From an uncultured Collinsella sp. (lineage in GTDB: Bacteria; Actinomycetota; Coriobacteriia; Coriobacteriales; Coriobacteriaceae), in assembly GCA_900550195.1 (NCBI GenBank), contig URRB01000005.1, positions 62,001 to 126,000 of the forward strand: a DNA stretch of 64,000 nt, written 5' to 3'. Both the position numbers and the translations under genes were made by a program. The first letter of the stretch is position 1. The number at the start of each line of letters is the position of its first letter. The notes beneath the pieces are model-generated. The model did no database searches. It worked only from the letters and a program-made list of their open reading frames with translations, and was not told the origin of the DNA. Positions 59,276 through 64,000 of the stretch are shown one piece after another.

Positions 59276-59385
59276 CGGCGACCGCCCCCTTCAGGAACCC
59301 GTCGTAGACCGACAGGTCGGCCCCGCCGGCCCCGCCGAGAGGGCGCGCGCAGAGAGGGGCGATGCCCCGCTGGCCTAGCCTAAGG
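59265..59385 (-). pseudogene. IstA transposase, C-terminal remnant
   Basis: The last codons of an IS21 istA remain: PLGGAGGADLSVYDGFLKGA resembles the usual IstA tail (LSxYDxL), and the stop overlaps the istB start as in intact IS21 elements. Sequence further upstream in this frame is unrelated, so the catalytic domain has been deleted. The exact junction near 59385 is approximate. Confidence 0.55.
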
Positions 59386-59507
59386 GCGAAAACGGAATAG
59401 ACGGACCGACCGTCCGGCTGAGTCTGGGAAGAGGTGCCGGGCGGCGGGCGGAGCATGGCCACCGGACCCATCGAAACACATCTCCACCGTTCCTTCAACT
59501 GGGAAAA

Positions 59508-59555
59508 CGACGCCCCCGTGGCCTGAATGGGGCCTTGGGGGCGTTCGGCTAACTG
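59508..59555. repeat. CGCCCCC / GGGGGCG dyad
   Basis: AACGACGCCCCCGTGGCC pairs with GGCCTTGGGGGCGTT around TGAATG. A terminator-like hairpin upstream of the istA stub, without a T-run. Confidence 0.5.
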
Positions 59556-59661
59556 CGGGAACGGCCTATCCGCTCAATGTGTTCGGCTGAGATCGGAAAT
59601 CAACCATATTATGGGCACAGTCGGCAATTGGGTTGGATAGCCTCGCACCGGAGGAATCAAC

Positions 59662-60063
59662 ATGAGTACAAGTAGCTACAAACCGCAAAAAGGCCGTGGC
59701 CTCCCGTGGCCTTTAGACACGGACGCTCCATCGGTTGCCGATCAGGCCGAGACGCCTAGCGAGATGGAGGCGGAGCTTGACGTTCGACAGGATGAGATTG
59801 CAAAGAGCGAGATCCTGAGTGGAATCAACAGGCCATCCTACGACTCATTATTTGCGGTCGCGAAGAATCGCGTCCAGCTTGCGATTCTGATCATGATTTG
59901 CTCCTTCCAGACGTCCAAAGGGCCTAATAGGAAGGATGCCAACGGAAAAGAACTTACAAAAGGTCTTTTCATGCGTCAGGACAAGCTCGAAAAAAAGTCT
60001 GTTCGACTCAACCGACTGTATCGAAAGCTCTGGGCGAGCTGGCTCATCGAGGCATCATCATGA
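59662..60063 (+). CDS. Unknown protein of the accessory region, 133 aa
   Basis: A soluble protein with an acidic N-terminal half (ETPSEMEAELDVRQDE) and a basic C-terminal half (MRQDKLEKKSVRLNRLYRKL), one hydrophobic patch (VQLAILIMICSF) in between. The ATG has a good GGAGGAATCAAC. I recognise no family. GC content is nearer to the mob module than to the IS DNA around it, so it may be an original island gene. Confidence 0.55.
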   Translation: MSTSSYKPQKGRGLPWPLDTDAPSVADQAETPSEMEAELDVRQDEIAKSEILSGINRPSYDSLFAVAKNRVQLAILIMICSFQTSKGPNRKDANGKELTKGLFMRQDKLEKKSVRLNRLYRKLWASWLIEASS

Positions 60064-60591
60064 AGACCGATGGGGTGTGGGTCATCGTTTGGGCTCAGCT
60101 CGATATTCAAGCGCGTGAGGCCGGATGGGATCCGCGCGCGGACGCGGGCGGCGAGGTCGGACGTGAAAGCCGGACCGCAGAGGTATCGAGCGCACGCGGC
60201 CAGGGCCTCGAGGGCGCCTGGCGGGTAGGGAGATCCGAGCATGAGGCAGGACAACGCGCAGGCCCGCGAAAGGTTCACGAGCTCCCCCGCGACGCGGCTG
60301 GACCCTCGGCTGCCCCTCGTAAAGGATGCAGAAGACACGGTCGAGGTCCGACGGTTCGACCAGGCTGTACCGGCAGTCCGCGTACAGTGCGCAGCCCCTC
60401 CCGCGCGGGTCGCCGTCCGAGTCCTCATCCGGCTCATGATGGCGCACCTCAACCCAAAGGCCCTCCAATACGTCGTCGAACCCGAAATCGAGCTCCGCCT
60501 GGACGCTCTCGCCGAGCGCATCGCCCAGGGCGAGCTCCGGCACCTTCGTCACACGGCCGTCCAGCCACTCAATCTCTGTCATCGCGCGCAT
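59976..60591 (-). pseudogene. Frameshifted unknown gene
   Basis: Two minus-strand frames look coding in turn. From ATG 60591 (MRAMTEIEWLDG..., good AAGGGG upstream) the sequence is acidic and protein-like to about 60300 (CILYEGQPR). Beyond that the other frame becomes protein-like (GELVNLSRACALSCLMLGSP, YPPGALEALAACARYLCG) and runs to a stop at 59976. A single-base shift near 60290-60310 would join them into one protein of about 200 aa. No family is recognised. Its end overlaps the 59662 gene. Confidence 0.4.
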
Positions 60592-61092
60592 GGTGCAAGC
60601 CCCTTCCGACACGGGATTGTCAGCTCAACCCGACCCTTACCCATACGGACGAACATAACTCGCCAGGGGGAAGCCCCTGAAGGCCGTGCGCCACAACATG
60701 AGGCCGAATCCGCCCCCGGCTGGACAGGCCAACAACGAAGGAGCACACGGAACCGGCGCGGCGTTACAACCGTCCCGGCAAGCGTGTCACTTGGCCAAGT
60801 CATGATGCCGACAAACCCGGAAATGCTCCAACGGAGCGCCGAACGAGCGTAACAATATAAAGCCGTGCAACACGTGTTGGACGACCGGAACATCCCAAAC
60901 AAAGGCCTGTCGGTCCCACCTTCAAGCCCAATAGCAAAATGTGCATCAGCGGATTTGCAGCGATACAAGTCTCAACCGTCACCATCACACCGCAGCGCGC
61001 CTAGTCCCACTCATCCTACTGCAAATGTCCCAGAACGAGAAAACGACCAGCTTAACATGCCAACCTTTATATCCGCACGCGCGTAATTCAAC
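60592..61092. other. Gene-free stretch
   Basis: I see no credible coding region, RNA gene or strong dyad here. Several short open frames have random composition. Confidence 0.5.
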
Positions 61093-61719
61093 TCATAAGG
61101 ACCGGCTATCCCTTACCTGTGACACAATCTCAAACGCACAGAACAGAATCATCAGTCCAATCATCGCATAAGAGGCAGCCGAACCTTCAAGCACTATTCC
61201 ACAAAGAACAATCTCCGCGCCGCCAATAAGAACTGTTATCAGGCGCTCTGCCTTTTTGCTCTCGCCGCTCGCATAAAAAGGCGGCAAAGCGCACAAGATC
61301 ACATATATCCCGGGAAGGGAATACAGGATCGATAGTCCAAGCCCCCCATCAACCGCAGTGTTTTGCGTAAGAATCAACTGAACCCAAACGGCAATTATCA
61401 CTGAGCAGGTTGTCGATAAAAGAAGACTAGAAATATAGCACGCAACAAAGTCCCGTCGCATTCGAGCAGAGAAATCCGCGAACTCTCTTCGCCGCGTGGA
61501 AACAATAAGGTACACAGAAATTGCAATAGAACCAATCAGAGAAAACAGCGGAACAACCAGCAATTCAAGCTTATTACCCCATCGATCAACCATACCCCCA
61601 CTCCAATGAGCGGGAATTGTATCAGGGAGGACTGACCAAGCCGTCCATAGAATCAGAAATGGAAGAATAGAGAGGATGAAAGATGATAACACTGCAGTAA
61701 TTTTTTTTGAGGCTCTCAT
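61093..61719 (-). CDS. DUF1648-domain membrane protein
   Basis: A 208-aa protein with five or six hydrophobic helices. LPDTIPAHWSGGMVDRWGNK (about 37-56) is the DUF1648 signature, found in SdpI-type immunity proteins and small membrane sensors. The start MRASKKITAV at 61719 follows AAGGAGATGCGGAATCG. Codons 4-7 contain a run of eight A residues (61701-61708 as T8 on plus), a possible slippage site. Without an SdpC/SdpAB-like toxin nearby, an immunity role is only a possibility. Confidence 0.75.
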   Translation of the reverse strand: MRASKKITAVLSSFILSILPFLILWTAWSVLPDTIPAHWSGGMVDRWGNKLELLVVPLFSLIGSIAISVYLIVSTRRREFADFSARMRRDFVACYISSLLLSTTCSVIIAVWVQLILTQNTAVDGGLGLSILYSLPGIYVILCALPPFYASGESKKAERLITVLIGGAEIVLCGIVLEGSAASYAMIGLMILFCAFEIVSQVRDSRSL

Positions 61720-61907
61720 CGATTCCGCATCTCCTTGCGCGCCCACATTCCACTCCGCCTTAAATCAAGTATACGTTTTGGAACGGGATGTCACTCCGAA
61801 CGCCTTACCCTCTTAGTGTGAATGCCGCTGCGGCATTGTTGACTCATCCTTAGTAATCGCGTCTATCCTCTGCAGCATCAGCCAAAGCAATCCGAGAGGA
61901 GCCGCAC

Positions 61908-62873
61908 ATGCATGCAGCGGAAATTCCTTTTTGGGGGGGGGTATCTCCCAGATTTACCCGCCGCCCGAAGGGGCAGTCGACAGTCGAGTACGTACTGATC
62001 ATCGCGATCATCGTCCTGGTGGTGCTGATCGCGGGACCGTGGGTCTCGTCGGCGATCACAAACCAGTTCAACACGGTGGCGGGGACGCTCGGCAACGGAA
62101 TCTCAAAGGGGAGCTGGGAGTCGGGCGGCACGGGCGGCGGCAACGGGTCGTTGACCGACGCCGACATCGTGGACTCCGTTCACGGGATAGCGTTCGCCGT
62201 GTACTCGGAGGACGACCACAGCCTCATGTTCTACAAGCGCCGCGGGGTCCCCAGAGTCGGTGACATGCTCAACAGCCGCCGCGTGGCGGCGGTGTATACG
62301 GGGTTCGAAAATGGATACGCCACCGCGACCGTGGGAAACGACGGCAAGACGACTGCCCCCTGGTGGCCTAACAGAAATAATATCGTGGCCGTAAAGGCCA
62401 TTGACGATGGCATAGAAATCCACTCGTTGGCATTTTGCTTTCAGTACATGGAGAACTGTAAGAGCTTTGATCTGGCAAAGTTCGACATGTCGAACTGCAC
62501 AAATCTGCAGCACGCATTCGCGTATTGCGGCAATGCGACTTCCTTCAGTATTTCAAGCTGGGATACGTCCTCGGTCGTCGAATTCGACTCGGCGCTCAAA
62601 AACCTTTACAAGGTCGAGGAGATTGACATCTCCGGATGGTCAACGCGGAAAGCCGGCGATTTACGTCTCCTTTTTTCCACCGACAGTTCGCTGAAAAGCG
62701 TGAAATTTGGACCAGGGTGGAAGACCTCAGATGTTATGGATATGCTCGGCATGTTTAGCTATTGCAAAAATCTAAACCTCGACTGTTCCGATTGGAATGT
62801 CCCAACCTATGCCAATCATAGTGACTTCAATCACTGCGCCCCCGGCGTTATCCTCCCGAAGGCGTGGCAGTAG
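61908..62873 (+). CDS. Flp-type prepilin fused to BspA-like repeat surface protein, G9 tract
   Basis: A 321-aa protein. Residues 1-45 are a class III (Flp/Tad) prepilin-type signal: RRPKGQSTVEY with cleavage expected after Gly, then the hydrophobic VLIIAIIVLVVLIAGPWV. After a Gly-rich hinge (GGTGGGNGS) a DUF285/BspA-like region follows (FAVYSEDDHSLMFYKRRG; FDMSNCTNLQHAFAYC; ISSWDTSSVVEF; MLGMFSYCKNLNLDCSDWN). A run of nine G (61933-61941) occupies codons 9-12; nine keeps the frame, eight or ten would end translation of the pilin frame. RBS GAGAGGAG precedes the ATG. The cassette is repeated in broken form at 63019. Confidence 0.78.
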   Translation: MHAAEIPFWGGVSPRFTRRPKGQSTVEYVLIIAIIVLVVLIAGPWVSSAITNQFNTVAGTLGNGISKGSWESGGTGGGNGSLTDADIVDSVHGIAFAVYSEDDHSLMFYKRRGVPRVGDMLNSRRVAAVYTGFENGYATATVGNDGKTTAPWWPNRNNIVAVKAIDDGIEIHSLAFCFQYMENCKSFDLAKFDMSNCTNLQHAFAYCGNATSFSISSWDTSSVVEFDSALKNLYKVEEIDISGWSTRKAGDLRLLFSTDSSLKSVKFGPGWKTSDVMDMLGMFSYCKNLNLDCSDWNVPTYANHSDFNHCAPGVILPKAWQ

Positions 62874-63018
62874 GTCTGAAGAAACAAAACGGCAAGCAGT
62901 TTATGTGGCGCGGGCACCCGTGCCGCCGTTGCCTCAGCGGCACGTTACGGGCTAGTCGGTTTGATTTAACGTACGCTCTGCATGCAATATCAATCCCCAT
63001 GCGAAGGGAGTGTCGCAT

Positions 63019-64000
63019 ATGCATGCAGCGGCAATTAACCTTCGGGGGGCGGGTATCTCCTAGGAATACCCGCTCCGAGGCCAAGGAGCCATCGAGTACG
63101 TTCTGGTCATCGCGATTATCGTCCTGGTTGTGATGATAGCCGGCCCTTGGGTCTCGTCGGCAATCAGGAACCAGTTCAACACGGTGGCGGGAGTATTGGT
63201 AAACGGGACAGCAGGTGGGACTTGGGAACCGAGCGGTTCCGGCAGCGGTAACGGCGCGGGTTCCGCGACCGTCCAGGCGGCGCTCGCCAAGGACGCGAAG
63301 GACACGCGAAGGACTGGACCCACGGTGAGCAGAAGGCAGTTGCCGAGGACATCGCCGCCAAGGGCGAGGCGTCGCCCGCCTACGCCAAGGCGAAGGCCGC
63401 GATGGATGCCGGCACCGAGTTCTCGATGAAGCTCACCGATGGCAAGACGCTGACTTACCGCATTATCGGCATCAATCATGATGACCCTGCAGGCGGATCC
63501 GGCAAGGCGGGCCTCACGTTCCTCACCACCACGACGGGCATTTGGTCCCCCATGAACGCGATTGACACCAACGCCGGCGGTTGGGAGAAGTCTGAACTCC
63601 GTCAGAAAATGAACTCCGGCAAGATCTGGAATCTGATGCCCTCCGATTTCCAGTCCAAGGTGAAGGCCGTCAAAAAGCTATCGAACAATGTCGGGGGCGG
63701 TGATGAGAACAAGAACGCCGCCGTGACGGCTACCTCGGACAAGCTGTTCCTGCTCAGCTACTCTGAGATCGCCCCCCACCTCCTATTGGGCATTCTATCC
63801 CTGGACTTCCTCCGAGGGCACCCAGTACGAGGCCTTCAAAGGCAAGGTGACGGAGAACTATAATCCCAACTCTGCCATTGCCATTGGCAGCGGTTGGTGG
63901 GAGCGTTCGGTATTTCCGAACGCCTCGAAGGGCTTCCTCCATGTCGACAGCAGCGGCAATCCGTCGGACAGCAACTCCGCGCCGGGCTGGTTTTGCGTCT
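63019..64000 (+). pseudogene. Second prepilin-fusion cassette with DUF6273-like domain, disrupted (runs off window)
   Basis: The same start (MHAAAIN after a good RBS) and the same Flp-type helix (GAIEYVLVIAIIVLVVMIAG) as the 61908 gene, but an in-frame TAG (63061-63063) interrupts codon 15. The passenger differs: from about 63420 it is DUF6273-like (TYRIIGINHDDPAGG; NAGGWEKSELRQKMNSGKIW; TSDKLFLLSYSEI). Frame changes occur at about 63300 (beside a GCGAAGGAC duplication) and in a C6 run (63772-63777; C5 would restore SEIAPTSYWAFYPWTSSEGT). The frame is then open to the window end. Confidence 0.7.

Noticed and set aside
58553..59383. Plus-strand ORF opposite istB
   Set aside because: The minus strand has intact Walker A and B motifs of IstB.
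60060..60852. Plus-strand ORFs in the island
   Set aside because: Arg/Pro/Gly-rich random composition and no Shine-Dalgarno; the minus strand looks more protein-like.
62864..63133. Plus ORF spanning the start of the second cassette
   Set aside because: It is out of frame with the prepilin helix shared with the first cassette.

Overview
The window looks like a chromosome segment of a GC-rich gut actinobacterium of the class Coriobacteriia, most like Collinsella. The basis is the GC-rich codon use, the dnaK-grpE-dnaJ-hspR cluster with an HspR-type repressor, a nadABC-niaR operon, nickel hydrogenase maturation genes, a mannose-family PTS with a DUF956 gene, and an LAxTG-type sortase signal. The assignment comes from protein recognition only; no database search was run.

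Region by region: 1-2.4 kb holds the 5' part of an mgtA-type P-ATPase (minus) divergent from pyrE. 2.7-9.8 kb is a sugar block: RpiR regulator, GH106-like glycosidase with a divergent AraC regulator, GH1 6-phospho-glucosidase and a glucose-type PTS IIA. 10-18 kb has a lipoprotein, a HAD phosphatase and a minus-strand run (82-aa protein, nikR, hypF, hypC, hypD, hypE), then trxA. 18-25 kb has an unknown protein, an AgrC/AgrA-like two-component pair, nadA-nadB-nadC-niaR behind a strong dyad, and a 2[4Fe-4S] ferredoxin. 26-37 kb is the heat-shock block (dnaK, grpE, dnaJ-like, hspR, later clpB) with an aconitase-family gene between; dnaK and clpB share one 25-bp operator-like motif. 38-46.5 kb has an AAA_14/DUF4143 ATPase, a one-TM acidic protein, a DUF5692 membrane protein, a TetR regulator with two TTGAC-N5-GTCAA palindromes, a 925-aa FAD/Fe-S oxidoreductase, and hypA. 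46.8-50.1 kb is a manXYZ-type PTS plus DUF956.

From tRNA-Arg(CCT) at 50.26 kb onward the DNA is accessory: an XRE regulator, a frameshifted LAxTG-anchored coiled-coil/SCP-like surface protein, a lipoprotein, a possible oriT with mobC and relaxase genes, a probable type I toxin whose mRNA ends are complementary, nested IS30 and IS21 remnants, broken genes, and at the right edge two cassettes joining a Flp-type prepilin N-terminus to different surface domains. The first cassette has a G9 tract near its start; the second is broken by a stop and two frameshifts.

The core intergenic regions are unusually rich in perfect or near-perfect dyads that fall into several recurring families, including a roughly 145-bp structured element present in four full copies and one partial copy with compensatory stem changes. 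The best candidates for something new are the phase-variable pilin-fusion cassettes, the type I toxin locus, and this structured repeat.
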